From NCBI GenBank assembly GCA_964511535.1, contig CAZEFW010000021.1:1-64000 (forward strand): a stretch of 64,000 nucleotides of DNA, given 5' to 3'. Source of the DNA: CAZCFB01 sp964511535. Its GTDB lineage: Bacteria > Myxococcota_A > Polyangia > GCA-2747355 > CAZCFB01. Below the pieces are notes generated by a model that made no database searches, was not told the DNA's origin, and was given only the letters and a program-made list of their open reading frames with translations. The position numbers and the translations under genes were made by a program. The number at the start of each line of letters is the position of its first letter. Within the stretch, counting starts at the first letter, position 1. Of this stretch, positions 43,918-52,052 are shown one piece after another.

Positions 43918-45638
43918 CGCATGTCGAGGTAGCCGCAGGGGCACTCCTCGGCGCACTTCTCGCAGCCGGTGCACAGCTCATGCTTGTACAGGTAGTGCTC
44001 GCCCACCGGCTCCGTCTTGGCCAGCTTGTCCACTGCCTGGTCCTGGCAGTACATCCAGCAGTTGTCGCAATCCATGCACATGCCGCAGGAGAAGCAGCGC
44101 TTGGACTCGTCGACGGTCTGCTCGAAGGAGATCCCTTCGCAGATCTCCAGGGTCATGGAGTCGATGTCCGCCGCGAAGCGCTTCTCCAGCGGGAGCATCA
44201 CCTTGTCGTTGCGGTCGGCCGGCTTGTACCACTCCGGCTTGACCTTGGGGAAGGACCCTGGCTTGGTCGGGACCTGGTACTCCTTGCCGCTCAGGTCCGC
44301 GTCGATGACCTCGGCGGCCATGCGCCCCTGCCCCACGGCGATGGTGACCAGGCCGAGGTTGTAGGCGTCGCCGCCGCCGTAGACCCGCTCCAGGTCGGTG
44401 GAGCGGAACGTGCCCTTCTCCAGCCGCAGCCAGGTCTTCGGGTTGCCGACCTTGTCCAGGTCGCCCACCCAGTCCGGCTCCTGGGAGATGGCGGAGATCA
44501 GCGTGGAGGTGGAGCGCTCGTAAGTGTCGCCCTCGATGGGCACCGGGCGCCGCCGCCCTGAAGCGTCGGGCTCGCCCAGCTCCATGCGCTGGCAGATCAG
44601 CTTGGTCGCCTTGTTGCTGTCGTCCTTGACGGCCTCGATGGGCACGCTGAGGAACTCGAACCCGATCCCCTCGAGCTCGGCTTCCTCGATCTCCTCCTCG
44701 ATGGCCGGCATCTCCTTCTTGGTGCGCCGGTAGACGATGGTGGTGTTTGCGCCGAGGCGCTTGCACACACGCGCCGCGTCGATGGCGCTGTCGCCGCCGC
44801 CGACCACGACCACGTCGTTGCCCACGTCGATGGTCTCACCGGAGTTGATCCGGTTTAGGAACTCGGCGCCGGTGAAGATGTTCTCGGCGTCCTCGCCCGG
44901 AGCGCCCAGGTTGCGGCCCTTGTGGCAGCCCATGCCGATGTACACGGCGTCGAAGTCGCGCTGCAGGTCCTCGAGCAGGATGTCCTTGCCGATGACGGTG
45001 TTGTAGTTGAACTCCACGCCCAGCTCGGCCACACGCTTGACCTCGGCGTCGATCACCTCACGCGGCAGCCTGTAGGGCGGGATGCCGTAGCGGATCATGC
45101 CGCCGGGGTGGGGGAAGGCCTCGAACACGGTCACGGCGTGGCCGCGCCGCGCCAGCTGGTAGGCGCAGGAGACGCCAGCGGGGCCGGCGCCGATGACGGC
45201 GACCTTCTTGCCGCTCACCTCGTCGGTGAGCTTGGTCAGCTTCAGGCCCTTCTCGAGGCCGTAGTCGCCCAGGGTGCGCTCGAACTGGTTGATGTTCACC
45301 GCGCCGTCCTTCTTGCCGCGGTTGCAGTCGGTCTCGCACGGGTGGGGGCAGACGCGCCCGAGCACGGACGGCATCGGGTTGGTCTCGGTGAAGATGCGGA
45401 ACGCCTGTTCCATGGCCTCCTCGTAGGTCCGCTCGTACGTCTCGGACTGGGCCACGTAGGTCAGCGCCTCGCGGATGTCGTTGCCCATGGGGCATGCGGT
45501 CTGGCAGGGCGGGACCATGGTGTTGCGGTACGGCCGCAGGGGCGTGGTCTTCTTGCCCGTTCCGCCGCCGCCGCCGCCGCCGGCGCCACGAATGCGTAGC
45601 TTCTTCTTTCCCTTCTTCTTGACCCGTTTGATCGGCAT
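43914..45638 (-). CDS. dsrL: DsrL, NAD(P)H-dependent iron-sulfur flavoprotein
   Basis: The 574-residue product starts with a basic and Gly-rich tail (residues 3-28), then a GltD-like N-terminal iron-sulfur domain with Cys45, 49, 97, 101 and 105, and the FAD-binding GAGPAG (150-155 after VAVI). An NAD(P)-binding VVVGGGDSAIDAA lies near residue 285. The C-terminus has CFSCGMCMDCDNC and CTGCEKCAEECPC (556-568), a two-cluster ferredoxin. This is the DsrL layout: NAD(P)H:acceptor oxidoreductase linked to DsrAB. DsrL of sulfur oxidisers is longer. Its ATG follows the dsrN TAG directly, with AAGGAG inside the end of dsrN, so translation is coupled. A generic GltD-like enzyme is the alternative, made unlikely by the operon. 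Confidence 0.88.
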   Translation of the reverse strand: MPIKRVKKKGKKKLRIRGAGGGGGGGTGKKTTPLRPYRNTMVPPCQTACPMGNDIREALTYVAQSETYERTYEEAMEQAFRIFTETNPMPSVLGRVCPHPCETDCNRGKKDGAVNINQFERTLGDYGLEKGLKLTKLTDEVSGKKVAVIGAGPAGVSCAYQLARRGHAVTVFEAFPHPGGMIRYGIPPYRLPREVIDAEVKRVAELGVEFNYNTVIGKDILLEDLQRDFDAVYIGMGCHKGRNLGAPGEDAENIFTGAEFLNRINSGETIDVGNDVVVVGGGDSAIDAARVCKRLGANTTIVYRRTKKEMPAIEEEIEEAELEGIGFEFLSVPIEAVKDDSNKATKLICQRMELGEPDASGRRRPVPIEGDTYERSTSTLISAISQEPDWVGDLDKVGNPKTWLRLEKGTFRSTDLERVYGGGDAYNLGLVTIAVGQGRMAAEVIDADLSGKEYQVPTKPGSFPKVKPEWYKPADRNDKVMLPLEKRFAADIDSMTLEICEGISFEQTVDESKRCFSCGMCMDCDNCWMYCQDQAVDKLAKTEPVGEHYLYKHELCTGCEKCAEECPCGYLDMR

Positions 45639-47060
45639 CTATTTTCTCCTTGCCTCGTCAGTCGTAAGCTCGCGGTGGCACGCCGCCCGTCCGACCAGCG
45701 CAGGCGCCCATTTAGGCGTCCCGATCGCGTGGAGGTGGGCATACCCCGCCAGCACATTTTTGTAAACAACTCCGTCACGTTTCTCGACGGTTCCAGTGCC
45801 TCTTTTCACTCGAAAAGCCAGGTCGAGGGATCCCGCGTCATGGGCCACCACGCGGGTGTAGTGAAACTCGTGCGCCCGCAGCACCTGGCCCACCTCGAAC
45901 AGCGGGTTTTCCCGGTCCACCTCGAGCTCCATGTAGCCGTGCCCCTGGGGCCTCTTGCACAGCTCCAGATCCAGCGGCAGCACCCCCGCCATGGCGTGGG
46001 TTTCACCATCGAGCAGCAGGCTGCGCGACAGGTAGATCATGCCGCCGCACTCGGCGAAGATGGGCAGCCCCGCCTCGGCTGCCCTGGCCACGTCTTTCAT
46101 CAGGGCGCGGTTGCGGGCCAGCCGGCGGGCGTGGGTCTCGGGGAAGCCGCCGCCGATGTACAGCCCATCCAGATCCCCGGGCAGGGCTGGATCCTCCAGG
46201 GAGTTAATCGGGATCAGCGTGGATCCAGCCCGTGACAGCGCCTCCAGGTTCTCCGGGTAATAGAAGGTGAAGGCGGTGTCTGCGAAGTAGCCGATGTTGA
46301 CGGGGGGATCCGGTTTGTCGCCCTCGTCCCCGTCCGAATTTGCGCCCGCGCTCGCATCCAGGGGCGGGGCTGCGCCGGCCAGGGCGAGGATGCGGTGGAT
46401 ATCCAGGTTGCGTTCGGCCAGCTCCGCCAGCAGCTGCATGGATTGCCCCACCGCCGGGTGCTCGGCCGGAGTCACCAGGCCGAGGTGACGGTCAGGCAGC
46501 ATCTCCGCGCCGCGCACCTTCGGCATGGCGCCCACCACCTCCACCCCGGCCAGGTCCTGCACGGCCTGCCGCACCAGCGCCTCGTGCCGCGGCCCGGCCA
46601 CGCGGTTCAGGATCACCCCCGCGATGTTCACCTCCGGCTCCAGCGCCTTGCACCCGGCCACCACCGCGGCCACGGTGCGGGTCACCTTGGCCGCGTTGAC
46701 CACCAGAAATACCGGCGCCTTGAGCAGGCGGGCCAGCGACGCCGTGCTGTGTGTGCCCGACAGGTCCATGCCGTCGAGCAGGCCGCGATTCCCCTCCACC
46801 ACGGCGATGCCGTCGGCGTGTCGGCGGAAGTTGGCCACGATGGCGTCCGCCGGCTGCATGTAGGTGTCGAGGTTGCGGCAGGGGCGCCCCGCCGCCTGAG
46901 TCAGCCACGCTGCGTCGATGTAGTCGGGACCCTTCTTGAACGGAGAGACGCGGTGCTCCCGCCGGCGCAGGGCCAACAGCAGTCCCGTGGTCACCAGGGT
47001 CTTGCCGGAGTCGCCGGCGGTGCCGGCGATGATGAAGCGGACAGGGCTGGAAGCCTCCAT
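45639..47060 (-). CDS. dsrN: DsrN, siroheme amidase (cobyrinate a,c-diamide synthase family)
   Basis: The 473-residue protein has an ATP-binding P-loop GTAGDSGKT (residues 13-21), KKGPDYIDAAWL and VEGNRGLLDG, then a class I glutamine amidotransferase domain with LYIGGGFPETH and the nucleophile Cys338 in FAECGGMIY. This is the CbiA/CobB family. In dsr operons the member is DsrN, thought to amidate siroheme to give the siroamide form in some sulfite reductases. No cobalamin genes are nearby, so the dsr assignment is preferred. It lies 42 bp after dsrD and directly adjoins dsrL. A Ser/Asp-rich insert (about residues 236-252) separates the two domains. Confidence 0.88.
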   Translation of the reverse strand: MEASSPVRFIIAGTAGDSGKTLVTTGLLLALRRREHRVSPFKKGPDYIDAAWLTQAAGRPCRNLDTYMQPADAIVANFRRHADGIAVVEGNRGLLDGMDLSGTHSTASLARLLKAPVFLVVNAAKVTRTVAAVVAGCKALEPEVNIAGVILNRVAGPRHEALVRQAVQDLAGVEVVGAMPKVRGAEMLPDRHLGLVTPAEHPAVGQSMQLLAELAERNLDIHRILALAGAAPPLDASAGANSDGDEGDKPDPPVNIGYFADTAFTFYYPENLEALSRAGSTLIPINSLEDPALPGDLDGLYIGGGFPETHARRLARNRALMKDVARAAEAGLPIFAECGGMIYLSRSLLLDGETHAMAGVLPLDLELCKRPQGHGYMELEVDRENPLFEVGQVLRAHEFHYTRVVAHDAGSLDLAFRVKRGTGTVEKRDGVVYKNVLAGYAHLHAIGTPKWAPALVGRAACHRELTTDEARRK

Positions 47061-47102
47061 GGCTCCTACCTTGCCGTGCGGGGTGGTCGAGCGGGTATCG
47101 GG

Positions 47103-47360
47103 CTACTCGGTGGCGCCGGCGTCCTTGGCCGCGCCCTCCACCTTGGGCAGGGTGATGAAGCTGCCGCCGAAGTAGGAGTAGACGCACCGGCCGGACTCGA
47201 TGAGGGCCCGGATGGCCTTCTTGGAGGTCTTCTTGTCAACGCCGAAGGCGCGCTTCATCGCCTTGCTAAGGTCGCCCGGCTTGAGGTTCTTCTTGCCCTC
47301 GGCACTCTCGACCAGCTTGAACATCTCATCAGCGATCTGTTCGATCGTCATGTCAGCCAT
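47103..47360 (-). CDS. dsrD: DsrD, small winged-helix activator of DsrAB
   Basis: The start at 47360 is chosen because GGAGGAG lies eight bases upstream. The 85-residue product is close to the usual DsrD length of about 78. It has helices ending in EGKKNLKPGDLSKAM and a wing region VYSYFGGSFITLP, matching DsrD. DsrD is found in sulfite-reducing prokaryotes and has been reported to activate DsrAB. It lies 82 bp after dsrB. Its presence is an indicator of reductive rather than oxidative Dsr function, though not proof. Confidence 0.88.
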   Translation of the reverse strand: MADMTIEQIADEMFKLVESAEGKKNLKPGDLSKAMKRAFGVDKKTSKKAIRALIESGRCVYSYFGGSFITLPKVEGAAKDAGATE

Positions 47361-47442
47361 TGGAATAACTCCTCCCCCCATTGCATCAAGAAACAGCCTC
47401 CGAGGCGGCGGGACCGTTCAGGGACCCCGCCGCCAGGGAGAA

Positions 47443-48543
47443 TTATTCTTCCCGCCCGCCTCTGAAGTGCATGGAGGTGCGCAGGGTCTTCTGAGCCAGC
47501 TTGAAGTCGTCGATGTGGTACTTGGTGAACTCGATGCCGGTCAGGTCGAAGAACTTCGGCCAGCCGATGCGCTCGATCCACTCGCCCACGCGCTCGTACT
47601 TGCGCGCGCCAGCAGCGTAAACCTCGACGATGTTCCTCACCGCCGCGACGACCTCGGGCCAGCGGGGCGGGTTGTTCGGGATGTAGTCCACGGCGAGCTT
47701 GGAGAAGCGGGGCTCGCTGCGGGCGTTGGACACCTTTCCGCCGACCCAGATGGACACGCCGTCGTTGAGGCTGTTGTTCAGGGTGGTGGCGGGGCAGACC
47801 GTGTAGCAGTTCGCGCAGAACATGCACAGGTCCTCTTCGATCTCCACGGACTCATTCCCGTCCACGGTGGCCGGCCGGATGGCGGCGGTGGGGCAGGAGG
47901 AGACGAGGGTCGGGATCTCGCACACGCGCTTGAGGTTCTCGTGGTCGGTCTCGGGGGGCCGGCGGTGCACGCCGAGGATGGCGATGTCCGAGCAGTGAAC
48001 GGCGCCGCACATGTTCAGGCAGCAGGCCAGCGCGATCTTGGTCTTGGCCGGCAGGTTCTTGTCGCCGGTGAAGTACGGGTGCAGATCGTCCATCACCGAC
48101 TTGACGATGCCGGAGGCGTCGGTGGCGGCCGAGTGGCAGTGGATCCAGCCCTGGGTGTGGACCATGTTGCTGATGGAGGCGCCGGTGCCGCCCACGGGGA
48201 AGCCAGCCTCGGTGAGCTCCTTGATCAGCGGGTCGATGTTGGCGGAGTCGGACAGCAGGAACTCCACGTTGTTACGGCTGGTCCAGCGCAGGTGGCCGCC
48301 GGCGTACTTGTCGGCGATGTCCGCGAAGTAGCGGATGGTGTCGACGGACAGCAGGCGGGTGCCGGCGCAGCGAACGGAGAACAGCTTGTCGCCGGTCTCG
48401 CCCACGTGCACGAGCACGCCCGGCTTCATGATCTCGTGGTACTTCCACTTGCCGTAGTTGTCCTTGATAACCTGCGGCAGGAACTGCTCGAAATGAGGGG
48501 GACCGATGTCGGTGATCCGGTCTTTCATTACGTCTTGTGCCAT
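47443..48543 (-). CDS. dsrB: Dissimilatory sulfite reductase beta subunit
   Basis: The 366-residue protein matches DsrB: WTSRNNVEFLL, GWIHCHSAATDASG (Cys136) and ALACCLNMCGAVHCSD (Cys174, 175, 179) carry the siroheme and its coupled [4Fe-4S] cluster. The inserted ferredoxin domain has SSCPTAAIRP and LCMFCANCYTVCP. With DsrA it forms the alpha2beta2 enzyme that reduces sulfite (six electrons, DsrC as partner) or works in reverse in sulfur oxidisers. In this group the DsrB sites hold the catalytically active siroheme. Length is similar to other DsrB (about 380). It follows dsrA by 69 bp. Confidence 0.93.
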   Translation of the reverse strand: MAQDVMKDRITDIGPPHFEQFLPQVIKDNYGKWKYHEIMKPGVLVHVGETGDKLFSVRCAGTRLLSVDTIRYFADIADKYAGGHLRWTSRNNVEFLLSDSANIDPLIKELTEAGFPVGGTGASISNMVHTQGWIHCHSAATDASGIVKSVMDDLHPYFTGDKNLPAKTKIALACCLNMCGAVHCSDIAILGVHRRPPETDHENLKRVCEIPTLVSSCPTAAIRPATVDGNESVEIEEDLCMFCANCYTVCPATTLNNSLNDGVSIWVGGKVSNARSEPRFSKLAVDYIPNNPPRWPEVVAAVRNIVEVYAAGARKYERVGEWIERIGWPKFFDLTGIEFTKYHIDDFKLAQKTLRTSMHFRGGREE

Positions 48544-48612
48544 ATCTCTTCTCCTCCCTTGGGGGATGAAGTGTTTATCTTTTTCTCACGCTCGGTCGGT
48601 TTCCTTCCCGGC

Positions 48613-49806
48613 CTACTCGTCCTCGTCGTCGTCCTCGAAGTAATCCTCGTAGAACACGTACGGGTTCTCGCGTGGGTGCACGATCATCTGCGGCACCGGC
48701 TCAAGCTCCACAGCCTCGAGGAAGTTGCCGACGCCCACACGCAGCATCAGCTCGCCGATGCGCTCGCGGGCCTTGCCGTGCTCATCCCAGAAGTCCCACA
48801 GGGTCTCGCACAGCTCGTAGAGATCCTCGTAGTCGTCCTCGGTGGCGAGCTCGAGGAACGGCACCAGCACCATGGAGAGCAGCGCGCCCTCGACGATGGG
48901 GGCCTTGGCGCCCAGCATGATCGTCGCGCCCTTGTCCACGCCCGGGCGCAGCGCCTTGGGCATGACGTTGATGCAGTGCATGCACTTCACGCAGTTGTCG
49001 TCGTCGATCTCGATCTGGCCGTCCTTGTACCGCACGCAGCGGGTGGGGCACAGCATGGCGACGTCGTTGACGATGTCCATGCCGCCGTCGGCGTAGGCCT
49101 TGACCTCGGCCTGGTCCACGCGGATCGCGTCACGCCAGGTGCCGATGATGCTCATGTCGGCGCGGGCGACGGAGGCCACGCAGTCGTTGGGGCAGCCGGC
49201 CATCTTGAACTTGAACTTGTAGGGGAACGCCGGACGGTGCAGCTCGTCCTGGAAGTTCCGGGTCAGGTGAGTGGTCAGCCCCATGGTGTCGTAGCAGGCC
49301 CACTCGCAGCGCGCCTCGCCGCAGCAGCAGCTCGGGGTACGAACGTCGGAGCCGGAGCCGCCCAGGTCCCAGCCGGCCTTGGTCAGGTCGGCGAAGCAGG
49401 GCTCCAGGTTCTCGGTACGGCAGCCGAGGAAGATGATGTCGCCGGTGGAGCCGTGCATGTTGGTGATGCCCGAACCATGCTTCTCCCAGATGTCACAGAT
49501 GGTGCGCAGGGCGTCGGAGGTGTAGAACCAGCCCGAGGGATGGTTGACGCGCATGGTGTGGAAGTGCGCAACATCGGGGTACTTGTCGGCCAGGTCAGAG
49601 TAGCGACCGATAACGCCGCCGCCGTAACCGAACACGCCAACGATTCCGCCATGCTTCCAGTGGCTCAGCTTGTCCCGGTAGGACTCCTCGAGCTGCAGCA
49701 GGAAGTCGCTGATCATCGGCTTCTTGTCCCGCGCCTTCTTGAACTCCGTAACGAAGCTGGGCCACGGCCCCTTCTCGAGTTCATCCAGGAGTGGAGTGTC
49801 GGACAT
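48613..49806 (-). CDS. dsrA: Dissimilatory sulfite reductase alpha subunit
   Basis: The start follows GGAGG by seven bases. The 397-residue product matches DsrA, somewhat shorter than the usual 420-440. Siroheme-cluster cysteines are in RTPSCCCGEARCEWACYDT (Cys161 and 167) and MAGCPNDC (Cys205 and 209). The ferredoxin domain has CPTRC and NCVKCMHCINVMPKAL (residues 253-285). The C-terminus is very acidic (YFEDDDEDE). It is the first gene of dsrABDNL, downstream of an AT-richer leader with a good -35 box. No dsrC or membrane complex genes are nearby, so those must be elsewhere if the enzyme is functional. Confidence 0.93.
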   Translation of the reverse strand: MSDTPLLDELEKGPWPSFVTEFKKARDKKPMISDFLLQLEESYRDKLSHWKHGGIVGVFGYGGGVIGRYSDLADKYPDVAHFHTMRVNHPSGWFYTSDALRTICDIWEKHGSGITNMHGSTGDIIFLGCRTENLEPCFADLTKAGWDLGGSGSDVRTPSCCCGEARCEWACYDTMGLTTHLTRNFQDELHRPAFPYKFKFKMAGCPNDCVASVARADMSIIGTWRDAIRVDQAEVKAYADGGMDIVNDVAMLCPTRCVRYKDGQIEIDDDNCVKCMHCINVMPKALRPGVDKGATIMLGAKAPIVEGALLSMVLVPFLELATEDDYEDLYELCETLWDFWDEHGKARERIGELMLRVGVGNFLEAVELEPVPQMIVHPRENPYVFYEDYFEDDDEDE

Positions 49807-49918
49807 TTACTTACCTCCAGGTTGGTTGGTTTTAATACCGCTTCTTGTATCGACCAATTGCTCGTTTTGCCTTATTTCAGGTGTGCCGCCGCCCTCTCGG
49901 GCCTTGGTCACAGCAGGC

Positions 49919-49947
49919 GCGTTACCACTACAAAAATCGGCTGTCAA
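49919..49947 (-). promoter_or_regulatory. Possible dsr operon promoter
   Basis: On the minus strand the perfect -35 hexamer TTGACA (49942-49947) is followed after 17 bp by TAACGC (49919-49924), a weak -10. This predicts a leader of about 105 bases before dsrA. Confidence 0.4.
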
Positions 49948-50011
49948 CGAAAAATGGGCACGGTCCCAGGCCTGAAAGCACAACAATTTCCGAATACTAC
50001 AACTATCACGG

Positions 50012-50027
50012 TTAGCCCAGGCTAACT
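50012..50027. promoter_or_regulatory. Inverted repeat, possible operator upstream of dsrA
   Basis: GTTAGCC-CA-GGCTAAC is a perfect 7-bp palindrome with a 2-bp centre, about 65 bp upstream of the candidate -35 box of the dsr operon and within the divergent intergenic region. The short spacer and position suit a dimeric regulator more than a terminator. Confidence 0.45.
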
Positions 50028-50224
50028 ATGTAAAGAGGGCCCAACGGCGCTTGGGGGGGGACCCACACGCGCCGCCGAGGAGAGCCGTCGACGCACCGCG
50101 GCACGGAATCCTGCGAAATTCCCACAGATCTATCGGACTTTTGGCGCCCAAGGAATTTGACCTGCTCTGCCGGGGACCACATGATAGTCGAGATTCTAGG
50201 GCACCCGGGCACGGTAGATCCCCC

Positions 50225-51058
50225 ATGAAAGGCTACTCCGAGGCATGCTGGTTTTTGGATCTCCCGGGTGGAGACCATCGCCTCTATACCTGCACCTATA
50301 TTCCCAGAGACCCCACGGCGCCCGCGGTTGTCATCGTGCCGCCCATGGGCCGCGAGCGATTGCGCTGCTACCGCGAGCTGGCCAACATGGCCCGGGACCT
50401 GGCCGCGGCAGGTCACCCCGTGGCTCGCTTCGACTACCGCGGCGAAGGCGAAAGCAGCGGCAGCTTCGAGACCTCAACCGTGGCCGACCGGGTTCAGGAC
50501 GTGGCCGCCGTGGCCCGGGCGCTGGCCGACGCCTCTGGCGTGGATGAAATCTGCCTGGTGGGGTTGCGGCTCGGCGCCCTGGTGGCTGTCATGGCCGCCC
50601 CGGACATCGGCGCGCGCCAGCTGGTGCTGGTGGATCCTGTGTGCAAGCCCGCGGGCCTGGCGCGAACCCTGCTGCGGGCCAACGTGGTGCTCCAGACCCA
50701 TTATCAGGGCAAGATCTCTCGCGATGCGGCCACCCTGCGCGAGGCCATGGCCAGCGGTGAGGCGGTCTCCATCTATGGCTTCATGCTGGGCGAGCCGCTG
50801 CTGAAGGAGCTCGAGGCGCTGGATCCCGCGCCGCACCTGGCCCGGTTCCGTGGCCGCGCTGACCTGCTGTACATGGCGCCGCGGGAGGTGAAGCCGAAGC
50901 GCGACCTGGCCGCCTGGCTGACCCAGCTCGAACAGGGGGCCGAGGCTGGGGCCCGCTGCGTGGTCATGGCGTTCTCCTGGACCAGCCGCAAGCGGTGGAC
51001 GCCCCGGCTCGCGCCCCTCAACGCTGCGGTGCGCCATTGCCTGAGCGGAGGCGCGTGA
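50225..51058 (+). CDS. Exosortase-associated-type alpha/beta hydrolase (2 of pair)
   Basis: The 277-residue protein has the alpha/beta hydrolase fold: VVIVPPMGRERLR, ARFDYRGEGES, and the nucleophile elbow VGLRLGAL. The usual Ser of GXSXG is replaced by Arg in GLRLG. This substitution is, as I recall, seen in the exosortase A system-associated hydrolase 2 group, which suggests that family and a non-hydrolytic or altered role. Its stop overlaps the start of the next hydrolase gene (TGATG). No exosortase lies in the window. The flanking genes are for polysaccharide export. Alternative: a generic alpha/beta-fold protein. Confidence 0.65.
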   Translation: MKGYSEACWFLDLPGGDHRLYTCTYIPRDPTAPAVVIVPPMGRERLRCYRELANMARDLAAAGHPVARFDYRGEGESSGSFETSTVADRVQDVAAVARALADASGVDEICLVGLRLGALVAVMAAPDIGARQLVLVDPVCKPAGLARTLLRANVVLQTHYQGKISRDAATLREAMASGEAVSIYGFMLGEPLLKELEALDPAPHLARFRGRADLLYMAPREVKPKRDLAAWLTQLEQGAEAGARCVVMAFSWTSRKRWTPRLAPLNAAVRHCLSGGA

Positions 51059-52017
51059 TGGCCACAGGACCGCGAATCGTCGCCGAGGCCGTGACCATCA
51101 CGGTGCCAAACAGCGAGGGCGAGGTGATGTACGGGGTGCTCACCTCCCCTGCCGCGCCGCCCTCTCCGCGTCGGGCGCTGATGTTCAGCCAGGCGGGGCT
51201 CCAGAACAAGGGCGGCGTGGGCGACTACTTTCGCTGGCTGGCCGACGCCCTGGCCGCCGCCGGCTACGATGTGCTCCGCTTTGACCAGCGCGGCACCGGC
51301 GACAGCCCCGGGGAGATCCTCGAGGATGTGCCGCTGGAGGACTACTTCATCGCCGTGCAATCCGGTGCCTCCACCGAGGACACTCGCGCCGCGCTGAAGT
51401 GGCTCGAGGAGCGGCTGCCCGAGGCCAAGGTGTACCTCTGGGGGCAGTGCGGCGGAGCCGTCCCGAGCCTCGCCACGGCCGCGGATCACGACCGGGACGT
51501 GGCCGGGGTGATGCTGCTGGCGCTGCCGGTGCTCTACTCGCGCCCCCTGGACGCCGTACGAGAGGGAGACGCGCGGGTGGCGGGCAAGGGCTACCTGCTC
51601 AAGTTGATGGAGCCGCGGTCCTACCTGCGCTTCCTGGGCGGCAAGTCGGACTACCGCCTGATCAAGGCCGCGCTCAGGTCGGTGGCGCGGCGGGCGCGGC
51701 GGCGGGTGGACCGCCAGCTGGAGCGGTTCCGCCCGGCGGCTCAGCCAGACCACGCGCTGTTCAACGACCATTTCTGGGAGGCGTTCCGCGAGGTGATGGC
51801 CCGGCGGATCCCGGTGCTATGCCTCATGGCCGAGGTGGACAACGAGACGCCGGAGTTCAACCAGGAGTTCAAGGCCAAGGTGCTCAATAAGCGCCCCGGC
51901 TGGCGCCGCCTGTGCGCGGTGCGCTACATCCCGGACGCCGACCACAGCCTGATGTTCCCCGAGGCCAGAGAGCGCTCCCTGCAGATGATGCTCGAGTGGC
52001 TGGAGCAGTACGCCTGA
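51058..52017 (+). CDS. Exosortase-associated-type alpha/beta hydrolase (1 of pair)
   Basis: The 319-residue protein starts at the ATG overlapping the upstream stop. It has LMFSQAGLQNKGGVGDYFRWLA, VLRFDQRGTGDS and the elbow YLWGQCGGAV, with Cys at the nucleophile position, then AEVDNET as acid and DADHSLMFPE as the His region. A Cys nucleophile (as in dienelactone hydrolase) is unusual in this family and would give a complete Cys-Asp-His triad. The pair is similar in arrangement to the two hydrolases next to exosortase A. The role is unknown, possibly in processing of a lipid-linked polysaccharide or anchoring. Confidence 0.65.
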   Translation: MATGPRIVAEAVTITVPNSEGEVMYGVLTSPAAPPSPRRALMFSQAGLQNKGGVGDYFRWLADALAAAGYDVLRFDQRGTGDSPGEILEDVPLEDYFIAVQSGASTEDTRAALKWLEERLPEAKVYLWGQCGGAVPSLATAADHDRDVAGVMLLALPVLYSRPLDAVREGDARVAGKGYLLKLMEPRSYLRFLGGKSDYRLIKAALRSVARRARRRVDRQLERFRPAAQPDHALFNDHFWEAFREVMARRIPVLCLMAEVDNETPEFNQEFKAKVLNKRPGWRRLCAVRYIPDADHSLMFPEARERSLQMMLEWLEQYA

Positions 52018-52052
52018 CGGACAAATCAGAGGAAGTTTAGCCAGCGCAGCGG

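Larger units (their letters stand above)
49807..50224. other. Divergent intergenic region, dsr operon and hydrolase genes
   Basis: This 418-bp region carries no plausible gene. The dsrA-proximal part is clearly richer in A/T than its surroundings and holds the candidate promoter and the inverted repeat described separately. The rest, 50040-50210, is GC-rich without recognisable structure. Confidence 0.6.
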
